Source: Bacteroidales bacterium (GTDB taxonomy: Bacteria > Bacteroidota > Bacteroidia > Bacteroidales > UBA932). From it: a DNA stretch of 64,000 nt. A program made the translations under genes and the position numbers. Location: positions 1 through 64,000 of the forward strand of contig JAFZZW010000074.1 in the NCBI GenBank assembly GCA_017615615.1. Direction: 5' to 3'. The notes beneath the pieces were generated by a model. The model had not been told where the DNA came from. It searched no databases and was given only the letters and a program-made list of their open reading frames with translations. How positions within the stretch are numbered: the first letter of the stretch is position 1; each line of letters opens with the position of its first letter. Below, piece after piece: positions 52,501-59,928 of the stretch.

Positions 52501-52617
52501 TGCGGTCTTGGCCGCCTTCTTCTCCTGGAGGGAGGTTACGGCGGTGAAAGAGAGCTGCCACAGGCAGGCGATTGCGAGCAGAATTGCTACGAGTCTGATT
52601 GCTCCTTTGCTTTGCAT
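49594..52617 (-). CDS. secDF: Protein translocase subunit SecDF (fused)
   Basis: 1007 aa, the fused form usual in Bacteroidota. SecD part: first helix at about 8-25, D1 motif INLGLDLKGGMNVMLQV, the P1 domain, then five helices with the conserved LTLGMAVDANVIIYERIKEE (quoted to 20). SecF part from about 690: FTYGVDFTGGRTYVVRF and the second helix set with IGYAINDNVVIFDRIREN. SecDF uses proton-motive force to pull secreted proteins through SecYEG. A coiled, acidic, alanine-rich insert at about 280-310 is low complexity. Two -7 boxes precede the ATG and a strong terminator follows. Confidence 0.97.
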   Translation of the reverse strand: MQSKGAIRLVAILLAIACLWQLSFTAVTSLQEKKAAKTAAARAEAFAQGAEFNKVAAEDQAYFLDSLKKNEEKRYTDSISSQKVYFGYTYKDVKAKEINLGLDLKGGMNVMLQVQLEDLVKALSGNNQSPAFLQAISLAKQRVVGSQSDFITLFADAWKETSGGARLAQVFGTYEMRDRIKPESTDEQVVSVIREEAESAIANSFNVLRNRIDRFGVTQPSIQKLGNSGRILVELPGVKEPERVRKLLQGTASLEFWTTFDAAEITPYLQEANALLAQYAAAEETPAEEASAEGDLVAEEIKAAGENEADLNAYRKANPLFAILQPTNYRGNACIGFAAAADTAAVGKYLRMPEIAAIFPPEFRPMWSVKPTEMLQSDNIFELIAIKASSRDGKAPLDGGVVTDARVTTNDRRGGSPTVSMTMNAEGANVWARLTKDNIGKQIAIVLDGTVYSYPTVNSEISGGSSEISGNFTMEEATDLTNVLKSGKLPAPATIVQEQVVGPSLGAESIRAGLISFLIAFILVLLYMILFYKGAGLVADAALLTNVLLLFGTLASFGAVLTLPGIAGLVLTLGMAVDANVIIYERIKEELKAGKGLGKAVHDGYSNAYSAIIDGQVTTLLTGIVLFLFGSGPIKGFATTLIIGIVTSVLTSIFITRLIIDDRVNKGKGMTFEWEWSKNFLKNTNIDFIKGRKWSYIISGALILISLGSIFFKGFTYGVDFTGGRTYVVRFDQAVTAEQIRSAVNDTFNAADPESSVEVKQFGGDSQMKITTSYKVKDESSAVDAEIEGMLYESLKGFYKENLSLADFTSTLDSPNGIISSDKVGASIASDIKRSAIISVLLALLIIFAYIAWRFKGWYWGLGGVVSLAHTAIILIGFFSLFSGILPFNLDVDQTFIAAILTIIGYAINDNVVIFDRIRENLGLHPNDNFKDMVNKSLNQTLTRTVNTSVSTLLPMLAIAIFGGESIRGLSVALCLGVLVGTYASIMIGTPVMYDSTRKAAAKAAKK

Positions 52618-52643
52618 AATTTATCTTGATGTTGAATATTATT

Positions 52644-52651
52644 CAAAAATA
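52644..52651 (-). promoter_or_regulatory. Second -7-like element of secDF
   Basis: Minus strand TATTTTTG also matches TAnnTTTG, 26 nt before the ATG; it may be an alternative start site. Confidence 0.35.
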
Positions 52652-52656
52652 GCTTG

Positions 52657-52664
52657 CAAAGGTA
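52657..52664 (-). promoter_or_regulatory. -7 element of secDF
   Basis: Minus strand TACCTTTG matches TAnnTTTG, 39 nt before the ATG at 52617. Confidence 0.5.
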
Positions 52665-52730
52665 GAATATTTTTCGGAATAAACCAATTAAATAATCAGT
52701 TCGTATTCCGGACTCCTGCACTCACGCAAA

Positions 52731-52786
52731 AAAAGAAGCCTGAAATACCATGACCACGGGCGGCCACAGTTTTTCAGACTTCTTTT
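52731..52786 (-). terminator. Terminator after glyS
   Basis: 15-bp arms (52731-52745 and 52772-52786) that pair except for one G-U, with a 26-nt loop, and a T7 run on the minus strand. It closes the SPT-SDR-malQ-glyS operon. Confidence 0.8.
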
Positions 52787-52812
52787 TGCTTACGTTCCGG
52801 TATCCGGAGACG

Positions 52813-54351
52813 CTACAGGTTCCTGAGCAGGTTGTTGAGGTTGACGCGTTTGTCGATGAGGGCGCGGAGGTCTTCTATCTTGACGCGCTCCTGGCTCATG
52901 GTGTCGCGCTCGCGCACAGTCACGCAGCCGTCCTCGAGGGACTGATGGTCAACGGTGATGCAGAAAGGCGTGCCGATGGCGTCCTGTCGGCGGTAGCGCT
53001 TGCCGATGGAATCCTTCTCTTCGTACTGGCAGTTGAAATCGTACTTGAGGTCGTCCATGATCTTCTGGGCGAGCTCGGGGAGGCCGTCCTTCTTGACGAG
53101 CGGCAGCACGGCGGCCTTGACCGGAGCGAGCGGCGCGGGAATGGACATGACGACGCGGGTTTCGCCGTTGTCCAGTTTCTCCTCTTTCAGCGAATGGCTG
53201 AGCACCGCCAGGACCATACGGTCGACGCCGATGGAGGTCTCCACCACGTACGGAGTGTATGCGGCGCCTTCCTCGGGGTCGAAGTATTCGATCTTGCGGC
53301 CGGAGTACTGCTGGTGCCTGCCGAGGTCCCAGTTGGTACGGCTGTGGATACCCTCAAGCTCCTTGAATCCGAAGGGGAACTGGAACTCGATGTCGGTGGC
53401 GGCGTTGGCATAATGGGCGAGCTTCTCGTGGTCGTGGAAACGGTAATTCTCCGCTCCCATGCCGATGTTGACGTGCCATTTCATGCGCTGCTCCTTCCAT
53501 TTGGCGAACCACTCCAGCTCCGTGCCGGGCTTGATGAAGAACTGCATCTCCATCTGCTCGAATTCCCTCATGCGGAAGATGAACTGACGGGCCACGATCT
53601 CGTTGCGGAAGGCCTTTCCTATCTGGGCGATTCCGAAGGGGATCTTCATGCGTCCGGTCTTCTGGACGTTGAGGTAGTTCACAAAGATGCCCTGGGCGGT
53701 CTCCGGGCGCAGGTAGATGGTGTTTGCACCTTCGGCGGTGCTGCCCATGGAGGTAGAGAACATCAGGTTGAACTGCCTAACGTCGGTCCAGTTGCAGGTG
53801 CCGCTGATGGGGCAGACTATGTTGTTGTCGATTATTATCTGGCGGTATTCGGCAAGGTCGTTGGCGTCCTCTGCCTTCTTGTAGCGGGCGTGTACCTCGT
53901 CGTACTTGGCCATCTCGCGCAGCACGTTGGGATTGGTGGCACGGAACTGGGCCTCGTCGAATGCGTCGCCGAAGCGCTTGCGTCCTTTCTCCACCTCCTT
54001 GTTGACCTTTTCCTCTATCTTGGCCAGGAAGTCCTCGATGAGGACGTCGGCGCGATAGCGTTTCTTGGAGTCCTTGTTATCGATGAGGGGGTCGTTGAAG
54101 GCGCCCACATGGCCGGAGGCCTCCCATATGCGGGGGTGCATGAAGATGCAGGAGTCGATGCCCACTATGTTCTCGTTGAGGCGGGTCATCGCGTTCCACC
54201 AGTACTGCTTGATGTTGTTCTTGAGCTCGACGCCCATCTGACCGTAGTCGTAAACGGCTGCGAGTCCGTCGTATATTTCACTTGACGGGAAAATGAACCC
54301 GTATTCCTTGCAGTGCGCTACAAGCACTTTGAAAAGTTCGTCTTGAGTCAT
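52813..54351 (-). CDS. glyS: Glycyl-tRNA synthetase (single-chain class II)
   Basis: 512 aa, the alpha2 (archaeal/eukaryotic-like) form rather than the alpha/beta type of E. coli. Class II motif 2 (FRNEIVARQFIFRMREFEQME, quoted as FRNEIVARQFIFRMREF) and motif 3 (VETSIGVDRMVLAVL) are clear, as is the glycine-site region RPETAQGIFVNYLN. It charges tRNA-Gly, one species of which (GCC) is encoded at 59856. It starts 1 nt after the malQ stop and ends at a terminator. Confidence 0.97.
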   Translation of the reverse strand: MTQDELFKVLVAHCKEYGFIFPSSEIYDGLAAVYDYGQMGVELKNNIKQYWWNAMTRLNENIVGIDSCIFMHPRIWEASGHVGAFNDPLIDNKDSKKRYRADVLIEDFLAKIEEKVNKEVEKGRKRFGDAFDEAQFRATNPNVLREMAKYDEVHARYKKAEDANDLAEYRQIIIDNNIVCPISGTCNWTDVRQFNLMFSTSMGSTAEGANTIYLRPETAQGIFVNYLNVQKTGRMKIPFGIAQIGKAFRNEIVARQFIFRMREFEQMEMQFFIKPGTELEWFAKWKEQRMKWHVNIGMGAENYRFHDHEKLAHYANAATDIEFQFPFGFKELEGIHSRTNWDLGRHQQYSGRKIEYFDPEEGAAYTPYVVETSIGVDRMVLAVLSHSLKEEKLDNGETRVVMSIPAPLAPVKAAVLPLVKKDGLPELAQKIMDDLKYDFNCQYEEKDSIGKRYRRQDAIGTPFCITVDHQSLEDGCVTVRERDTMSQERVKIEDLRALIDKRVNLNNLLRNL

Positions 54352-54352
54352 A

Positions 54353-56233
54353 TCAGTTGTTTCCGTTATACCGGCCGGAATCTTTCAGCAGGCCGATTAT
54401 TTCCGTTTTCAATCCCTTTGCATCCATCAGCACGGAAGCGTCGAAATGCATGCGGTAGCGCCAGTGGTGCGCCGGGTCCGCGGGCTGGTTGATGCGTTCG
54501 TTTTCATAGTCCTTGCGGCGGAGTTTTCCGTCCAGCGCCACCCAGTCCTGCAGGGGGAAGATGGCGAGCATGGGCTGGGACGACAGATGGTCCCAAAGCA
54601 CCCTGCGAACCTCCCAGGGCTCCATGTCGCGGCCGTTTTCCTCGGCGAACTGCATGCGGAGCGTGGCCATATCGTGGGAACTTGTGGCGCATACGGCGAG
54701 GGCCGGCCAGGGGCGTCCCTTGTCCATATTGGCCATTTCCAGGGACAGTATGCTCTCGTGCTCCATAACTCCAGGGACGCAGTCGGGAACCATGCCGAGG
54801 TCTTCGCCGCAGGCGAGCATCCCGGTGGCGTCAAGCAGTTCGGGGAGCTTGCGCTCGGCGTTGCGGCGCCAGAGCTCGTCGTTGCGGTGGTAGAAGAAAT
54901 CGTTGAACAGGGCTCCGAAGACCTCCTGCTGCCACTGGGGAAGATTCTGCGATTTCGGAAGGATCCTGGGCTGGACGCAGCCGGCGTTGCGCGGATCGGG
55001 GAGGAACAGGCCCTCGAGCGGGAGTCCCATCGCCTCGATTTCCTCGCGCCGGTAGGGGAGTGCCGGGTTGAAGTGGCCCATTGAGCCGCTCTTGTATTCC
55101 AGGGGGATTTCCCAGATGCGGAAGAATCCAAGTATGTGGTCGATGCGGAAGGCGTCGAAGTACTCGCTCATCTTGCGCAGGCGGCTCTTCCACCATGCGT
55201 AGCCGTCCTTGGCCATCTCGTCCCAGTTGTATGTGGGGAAGCCCCAGTTCTGGCCTTCTTCGCTGAAGAAATCCGGCGGGGCGCCTGCACTGGAGTCGAG
55301 GTTGAAGAGCTCCGGGTGGAAGTGGGCGTCGGCGCTGTCGGAACTCACGCCGATAGGAAGGTCGCCCTTGAAGACCACGCCCTTACCGCGGGCGTATTTG
55401 ACCACTTCGGAGAACTGCTTGTCCAGATGCCACTGTATCCAGCGCCAGTAGTCGGGCTCGTTGCCGTCGCGGAGGGCGCAGAAGTCGGCATACTCGTCGA
55501 GCCAGTAGGCGTTTGCCTTGGCGAAACGGCGGAAAGAGGCGCTCTCCACATCCTTCTTGCCGTGGTCTTCCCAGGCCTTGCGTACCAGGGCCATCTTCTT
55601 CTTGAACACCTTGGGGTAGTCAAGTTCCGGAAGGGCGTTCAGCTCGTTCTGGGCGCGCTTGAATGCGGCATCCTCCTTGACTCCGAGGTCCTGCAGATGG
55701 ATGTACAGAGGGTGCAGGGCGAAAGACGATATGGGGCTGTAGGGGTATGAATCCTTCCATTGACCGCGGCGGGTGGTGTCGTTGACGGGAAGAAGCTGGA
55801 TGATGCACTGGCCGGTCGCAGCGGCCCAGTCGACCAGCGGCTCCAGGTCCTTGAATTCACCGATGCCGAAGTCGTCCTTGCCGCGGAGTGCGAATACCGG
55901 AATGGCAGTGCCGGCTCCGCGGAACTGCGGACGGTCGAACAGCTCTGCGGTGTGCTTGCGGACGAACGGGCAGCCCGGGATGGGGCAGTCGTTCCATTTG
56001 TCTTCGATGACGGGGGCGGGTGCCGCGCTGTGGTGCTCCCACTCGCTGCGGGCGATGACGCCGTCGCGCATCACGACGTAATAATAATCCTTGAGAGCTG
56101 CCGCAGTGGTGTTGACGGAGACGGACCAGATGCCGCCGCCGCACCAGCTCATGGGGTGCTTGCGGTCATTGAGAACGACGCTGAGGCTCTCGCCCCAGAT
56201 CGTTTCGTAGTGTATTCTGAATGTGGTTTTCAC
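54353..56233 (-). CDS. malQ: 4-alpha-glucanotransferase (MalQ, GH77) with N-terminal CBM20-like domain
   Basis: 626 aa from a GTG at 56233 that overlaps the SDR stop by 1 nt. Residues about 1-85 resemble a starch-binding CBM20 domain (FRIHYETIWGESLSVV), then the GH77 barrel: catalytic block FRIDHILGFFRIWE (Asp nucleophile), CGEDLGMVP (acid/base) and SSHDMATLR. It transfers maltodextrin chains. Bacteroides enzymes are usually near 890 aa with two CBM20 domains, so this is a compact form with one. Genes around it (SPT, SDR, glyS) are unrelated. Confidence 0.93.
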   Translation of the reverse strand: MKTTFRIHYETIWGESLSVVLNDRKHPMSWCGGGIWSVSVNTTAAALKDYYYVVMRDGVIARSEWEHHSAAPAPVIEDKWNDCPIPGCPFVRKHTAELFDRPQFRGAGTAIPVFALRGKDDFGIGEFKDLEPLVDWAAATGQCIIQLLPVNDTTRRGQWKDSYPYSPISSFALHPLYIHLQDLGVKEDAAFKRAQNELNALPELDYPKVFKKKMALVRKAWEDHGKKDVESASFRRFAKANAYWLDEYADFCALRDGNEPDYWRWIQWHLDKQFSEVVKYARGKGVVFKGDLPIGVSSDSADAHFHPELFNLDSSAGAPPDFFSEEGQNWGFPTYNWDEMAKDGYAWWKSRLRKMSEYFDAFRIDHILGFFRIWEIPLEYKSGSMGHFNPALPYRREEIEAMGLPLEGLFLPDPRNAGCVQPRILPKSQNLPQWQQEVFGALFNDFFYHRNDELWRRNAERKLPELLDATGMLACGEDLGMVPDCVPGVMEHESILSLEMANMDKGRPWPALAVCATSSHDMATLRMQFAEENGRDMEPWEVRRVLWDHLSSQPMLAIFPLQDWVALDGKLRRKDYENERINQPADPAHHWRYRMHFDASVLMDAKGLKTEIIGLLKDSGRYNGNN

Positions 56234-57027
56234 TATAGTTTGTAATAACTTGACAGGATGGAAGCGAACCAGCTGGGAGGCAGGACGGCCTTGAGAAATA
56301 CGGACAGGCGCTGTTCCAGGGTCGATATTACGTAATGATAGCGGGGGTTGCGGACGCGGACTATGCGGCTTATCCGGTTGGCGAGCACGTAGGGCTTGAG
56401 GCCGCCGGTCTCGTCTTTCTCGATGCTCTCCAGGGAGCGTGCATAGGCGGGGTAAGCCTCGTGGACTTCGGGATTCCCGATGGAGTCGCGGCTGGCGGTG
56501 AAGGAAGTGGAGAAGTCGCCGGGCTCTATCACCACCACCTTGATTCCGTGGCTTTTGACCTCGAGCCTCAAGGCCTCGCAGTAGCCCTCGATGGCGAATT
56601 TGCTTGCGCTGTAGAGACCCTGGAAGGGGAGTCCCATCAGGCCGCCTATGGAGCTGACGCAGATAATCCTGCCGGATTTCTGCCTGCGCATGACGGGAAG
56701 GACGTAATGCAGGAATCGCACCATGCCCATCCAGTTGACGTCCATCTGCCTGCGGGCCTGTTCCAGGGAGGAGAACTCCAGCGGGCCGCCTATTCCCATG
56801 CCGGCATTGTTGATGAAGACGTCGATGCGGCCCTGTTCGTCCATCACTTTCTGTACGGCGTCGCGGCAGTCGTCGTCGCTTGTGACCTCGGCCTTGATGT
56901 ATGTAACTCCGGGGATTTGTTCCACGTCCCGGCGGCAGGTTCCATATACCGTATGGCCGTCGGCGCTGAGCCTTTTGGCCATTGCCTCGCCGAAGCCGGA
57001 GCTGATACCCGTAATCAGGATAATCAT
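56233..57027 (-). CDS. Short-chain dehydrogenase/reductase, candidate 3-ketosphinganine reductase
   Basis: 264 aa. Classical SDR features: cofactor loop TGISSGFG (6-13), NNAGMG (about 77-82), catalytic Ser in SSIGG and YSASK (about 140-144), followed by EPGDFSTSF. A C-terminal hydrophobic stretch (LSVFLKAVLPPSWFASIL) may contact the membrane. Start ATG overlaps the serine palmitoyltransferase stop by 4 nt. Because SPT makes 3-ketosphinganine and an NADPH-dependent SDR reduces it next, this gene is a strong positional candidate for that step; sequence alone does not fix the substrate. Confidence 0.85.
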   Translation of the reverse strand: MIILITGISSGFGEAMAKRLSADGHTVYGTCRRDVEQIPGVTYIKAEVTSDDDCRDAVQKVMDEQGRIDVFINNAGMGIGGPLEFSSLEQARRQMDVNWMGMVRFLHYVLPVMRRQKSGRIICVSSIGGLMGLPFQGLYSASKFAIEGYCEALRLEVKSHGIKVVVIEPGDFSTSFTASRDSIGNPEVHEAYPAYARSLESIEKDETGGLKPYVLANRISRIVRVRNPRYHYVISTLEQRLSVFLKAVLPPSWFASILSSYYKL

Positions 57028-58214
57028 ATGATTTCCAGTTCCTTGAAGATCTTGGTAAGTTTCTCTACGGCCTCATCTACCTGCTCGATGCTGTGTGTCG
57101 CCATAAGGGCGAAGCGGATGAGGACGTCCTTCTCGGGTACCGCGGGGGCGATGACCGGCGTGATGAACACTCCGGCCTCGTATGCCAGGCGGACTATCTT
57201 CATGGCTTTGATGGTGTCGCGCACGAAGAGCGGGATGATGGGGGACTCTGTATGGCCGATGTCGAATCCGGCCTCCCTGAAGGACTTCTGGGCGTGACGG
57301 GTAACCTCCCAGAGGTGCTCGCGGCGCTCGGGCTCTTCAATCATGATGTCCAGGGCCTTTGATGCGGCGGCTACGGCGGCGGGCGTCATCGAGGCGCTGA
57401 AAATGAGGGTCCTGGAGTTGTGCTTGAGGTAGTTGAGGACCTCGTGGTCTCCGGCGATGAATCCGCCGAGGGAGCCGAAGCTCTTGGAGAAGGTGCCCAT
57501 AATGAGGTCCACCTTTTTGGTGAGTCCGAAGTGGCTGGCGGTGCCGGAGCCGTTCTCGCCGACCACGCCCAGGCCGTGGGCGTCGTCGATCATGATGGAG
57601 GCGTTGTATTTCTTGCAGAGTTCTACAATCTTGGGGATGGGGGCAAGGTCGCCTTCCATGGAGTACACGCCGTCTACGACTATGAGTTTGGGGGCGTTGC
57701 GGGGGGTGAGCCAGAGTTTCTTCTCGAGGTCGGACATGTCGTTGTGGCGGAACTTGCGCACCTCGCTGAAACTGAGGCGGCTGCCGTCGATGATGCAGGC
57801 ATGGTCCAGGGCGTCGAGGAAGATGAATCCTCCGCGGAAGCCGAGGCATCCGACTACGCCGAGGTTGACCTGGAATCCGGTGCTGTAGGTGACCGCTTCA
57901 TCCTTGCCCACAAACTTTGCGAGCTTGGCTTCAAGCTCTTCGTGGATATCGAGAGTGCCGTTGAGAAAACGGCTTCCGGAGCAACTGGTGCCATATTTCC
58001 TGATGGCTGCAATGGCTGCCTCCTTGAGGCGGGGGTCATCCGAAAGGCCAAGGTAGGAGTTGGATCCGAACATGAGGACCTTGGAGCCGTCGGCCATGGT
58101 GACCACGGGATCTTGTCCGGATGATATAGGCCTGTAATAAGGATACACTCCCTGTGCTTTCACTTCGTCGGCCAATGTGTACTTGGCGCAAAGTTTATTG
58201 AGTAATTTTTCCAT
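57024..58214 (-). CDS. spt: Serine palmitoyltransferase (alpha-oxoamine synthase)
   Basis: 396 aa from ATG at 58214 (an upstream frame extension lies before the promoter). It is a PLP enzyme of the AONS family: GSNSYLGLSDDPRL, GTSCSGSRFLNGT, IVVDGVYSMEGDLAP, IDDAHGLGVVG and the PLP-lysine block MGTFSKSFGSLGGF. The run of similarity to the Bacteroides thetaiotaomicron SPT (from memory) is closer than to glycine acetyltransferase or BioF. It condenses serine with palmitoyl-CoA to form 3-ketosphinganine, the first step of sphingolipid synthesis. A -7 box lies 24 nt upstream. Confidence 0.85.
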   Translation of the reverse strand: MEKLLNKLCAKYTLADEVKAQGVYPYYRPISSGQDPVVTMADGSKVLMFGSNSYLGLSDDPRLKEAAIAAIRKYGTSCSGSRFLNGTLDIHEELEAKLAKFVGKDEAVTYSTGFQVNLGVVGCLGFRGGFIFLDALDHACIIDGSRLSFSEVRKFRHNDMSDLEKKLWLTPRNAPKLIVVDGVYSMEGDLAPIPKIVELCKKYNASIMIDDAHGLGVVGENGSGTASHFGLTKKVDLIMGTFSKSFGSLGGFIAGDHEVLNYLKHNSRTLIFSASMTPAAVAAASKALDIMIEEPERREHLWEVTRHAQKSFREAGFDIGHTESPIIPLFVRDTIKAMKIVRLAYEAGVFITPVIAPAVPEKDVLIRFALMATHSIEQVDEAVEKLTKIFKELEII

Positions 58215-58238
58215 CTTAGGTTTCGTACTAATAACTTG

Positions 58239-58246
58239 CAAATATA
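58239..58246 (-). promoter_or_regulatory. -7 element of the SPT operon
   Basis: Minus strand TATATTTG, exact match, 24 nt before the ATG of spt. Confidence 0.55.
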
Positions 58247-58293
58247 GTTATTTTCCGGAAATATACTTCTCCGTGCGCGTTGACGTCGTTTCC

Positions 58294-58501
58294 GTTTGTA
58301 CCTGGACCGTACCGGGCTTGGGCTCAGTCTCGGTACGGATGCTCAGTGCCGCTCCGCTTGCTCGACGGCTGACTCCTCCTTTTTACGCAAGCGTAACAGT
58401 CGTCAAACAGACGCCGTCGTGCGATGCACCGCCACGCTCCGCAGACTTCGCATACTCCTCCCCTCCAATTCGCCCAAGCCCGGTACGGTCCAGGTACAAA
58501 C
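58294..58501. repeat. Perfect 30-bp inverted repeat with 148-bp spacer
   Basis: Arms 58294-58323 and 58472-58501 are perfect reverse complements over 30 bp (arm 1 starts GTTTGTACCTGGACCGTACC); just outside, matching continues for a few bases with a one-base gap. The 148-bp spacer is GC-rich, without a long ORF, and holds a small palindrome around TTACGCAAGCGTAA (58383-58396). It could be an invertible segment, a MITE-like element or a structured RNA. Confidence 0.75.
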
Positions 58502-58507
58502 CGGACT

Positions 58508-58592
58508 GTCGTCGGAGGTGCAGAAACGGGCACCCCGGACGACGAAATAAGCCATTTTTGCTGTCGGGGGTGCCGGTCAAGGCACCTCTGAC
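58508..58592. repeat. Tandem related hairpins after the nucleoside-recognition gene
   Basis: Hairpin A 58508-58543 (14-bp arms, two mismatches) and hairpin B 58563-58592 (12-bp arms, two mismatches) share GGTGC/GCACC cores. They lie 12 bp after the minus-strand stop at 58605, with an AT-rich linker between them, so they may end transcription or belong to the neighbouring repeat element. Confidence 0.55.
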
Positions 58593-58604
58593 GACGCCGG
58601 GAGG

Positions 58605-59756
58605 TCAGAGCAGCGAAACCAGCATGTAGAGGAAATGGGCGATGATGCCGGCGCAGAGGCCTGCGACTGCGTGGGCGCCAAGGGCTTTGGAGATGGCCTT
58701 GCGGAAGCCGAGGGTGTCGAGCATGGCGGTGTGGGTGGACAGGAAGCCGCTCCAGCACATGCCGATTGCGGTGAAGACCGCGATGGTATTGCCGTCAAGG
58801 AGTCCTTCCGCGTTGAAGGTGGGAAGCAGACCGAGGGAGGCGCCCACTGCGCCTAGGGCGGTCATCGGGAACGCAATGAGGCGCATATCCTTGAAGCCGA
58901 ACAGCCATTCGAACACCCAGTGTATCTTCTCCGCCAGCCAGGGGAGGATGGGGACGCCCTGGTTGGCCGCTCCGGTGTAGCCTTCCGGCCCGGCGCCGAA
59001 GGTGATGAGAATCACCATCGTGGTGATGATGAGAACGCCGGGAATGATGGCCAGACCGAGTTCCACGCCGTTCTTGCCGCCGTCCAGAAGGGCGTTGAGG
59101 AAACGCATGAAGATACTGTCCTTCTTTGGGGCTTCGTCCGTCTTTTCTTCTATGACGGTGCGGGTTCCCTTCTCCGAGACGGGCGCCTCAAGTTCCGGGA
59201 AGGCTTTGAGGCAGCTGTGCTGCATGATGCGGGTGGATATTATCGAACCGCATACCGCTCCGGCAAATCCCACCAGCGCTCCGCCGGCGTATCCGAGGCT
59301 GATCATCGTGACTATTACCACGAAGCCCATTCCGAATGCGGTGCCGAAGTTGGTGAGGGACAGCAGCTGATATTTCTTGAAATATGACGAGAACTCCTTG
59401 TCCTTGGCGAAGGCGATTATGGCCGGGTTGTCCGACAGGAAGGTCATGACTCCGCCCAGCGCTGCTACTCCCGGGAGATTGAAAATCGGTTTCATGAGGG
59501 GGCGCAGGATCCGCTCCAGGGCGCTTACGACGCCGAATTCGGAAAGGAGTTTGGACAGGGCGCCGGTAAGGACTGTGATACCCATCAGGTAGAACACGGT
59601 GTTGAGCAGCAGGTTGTGGGCCGTGTTCATGATGGTGTTGATGAGGTTGCTGCCTCCCATCTTGATTCCGAGAGGGATAAAGACCAGCAGCATCAGGGAG
59701 AGAAACACGATAGCTTCAATCGTGGATCTGCGGATACGGGAATTCTTACGTGTCAT
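58605..59756 (-). CDS. Nucleoside-recognition (Gate) domain membrane protein, SpmA/B-like
   Basis: 383 aa from ATG at 59756 (GTG one codon upstream is possible). About 8-9 hydrophobic helices with Gate-domain features: a first Gate repeat around FYLMGITVLTGAL and FLSDNPAIIAF, a second around ELGLAIIPGVLIIT and FTAIGMCWSGFLSTHTAML. Such proteins resemble half-transporters for nucleosides or spore-maturation proteins SpmA/SpmB; there is no evidence for sporulation here. The function is unknown. A promoter TATCTTTG lies 20 nt upstream. Confidence 0.8.
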   Translation of the reverse strand: MTRKNSRIRRSTIEAIVFLSLMLLVFIPLGIKMGGSNLINTIMNTAHNLLLNTVFYLMGITVLTGALSKLLSEFGVVSALERILRPLMKPIFNLPGVAALGGVMTFLSDNPAIIAFAKDKEFSSYFKKYQLLSLTNFGTAFGMGFVVIVTMISLGYAGGALVGFAGAVCGSIISTRIMQHSCLKAFPELEAPVSEKGTRTVIEEKTDEAPKKDSIFMRFLNALLDGGKNGVELGLAIIPGVLIITTMVILITFGAGPEGYTGAANQGVPILPWLAEKIHWVFEWLFGFKDMRLIAFPMTALGAVGASLGLLPTFNAEGLLDGNTIAVFTAIGMCWSGFLSTHTAMLDTLGFRKAISKALGAHAVAGLCAGIIAHFLYMLVSLL

Positions 59757-59776
59757 CACTTGTCGCTAGGCGAGCC

Positions 59777-59784
59777 CAAAGATA
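59777..59784 (-). promoter_or_regulatory. -7 element of the Gate-domain gene
   Basis: Minus strand TATCTTTG matches TAnnTTTG, 20 nt before the ATG at 59756. Confidence 0.5.
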
Positions 59785-59813
59785 CACAAAAAACGCGACA
59801 GGAGTAAAAAAAT

Positions 59814-59844
59814 TTTGGAGAATAGAAATTTCGTAGTATATTTG
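59814..59844 (+). promoter_or_regulatory. Complete promoter of tRNA-Gly
   Basis: -33 box TTTG (59814-59817), 19-bp gap, -7 box TATATTTG (59837-59844), 11 nt before the mature tRNA 5' end. This is the best match to the Bacteroidota consensus in the window. Confidence 0.8.
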
Positions 59845-59855
59845 CAGTCCCAATC

Positions 59856-59928
59856 GCGGAAATAGCTCAGTTGGTAGAGCGCAACCTTGCCAAGGTTGAG
59901 GTCGCGGGTCCGAATCCCGTTTTCCGCT
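59856..59928 (+). tRNA. tRNA-Gly (anticodon GCC)
   Basis: 73 nt cloverleaf: acceptor arms GCGGAAA (59856-59862) and TTTCCGC (59921-59927), D-arm AGCTCAGTTGGTAGAGC, anticodon stem-loop CAACC-TTGCCAA-GGTTG giving GCC, T-arm CGGGTCCGAATCCCG. The discriminator is T (59928) and no CCA is encoded. The 3' part of the gene is repeated 174 bp downstream. Confidence 0.97.

Noticed and set aside
49843..52629. 928-codon open frame opposite secDF
   Set aside because: It is antisense to a complete, well-conserved secDF; its composition is Gly/Asp/Glu/Val-rich as expected from the complement of GC-rich codons. No domain is visible.
56918..56930. Third parS-like site
   Set aside because: TTGTTCCACGTCC keeps only one half of the palindrome, inside the SDR gene, and is probably chance.
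58177..58629. 150-codon open frame across the SPT-Gate spacer
   Set aside because: It starts in the spt coding region on the other strand, crosses the inverted repeat and hairpins, and has no coding character.
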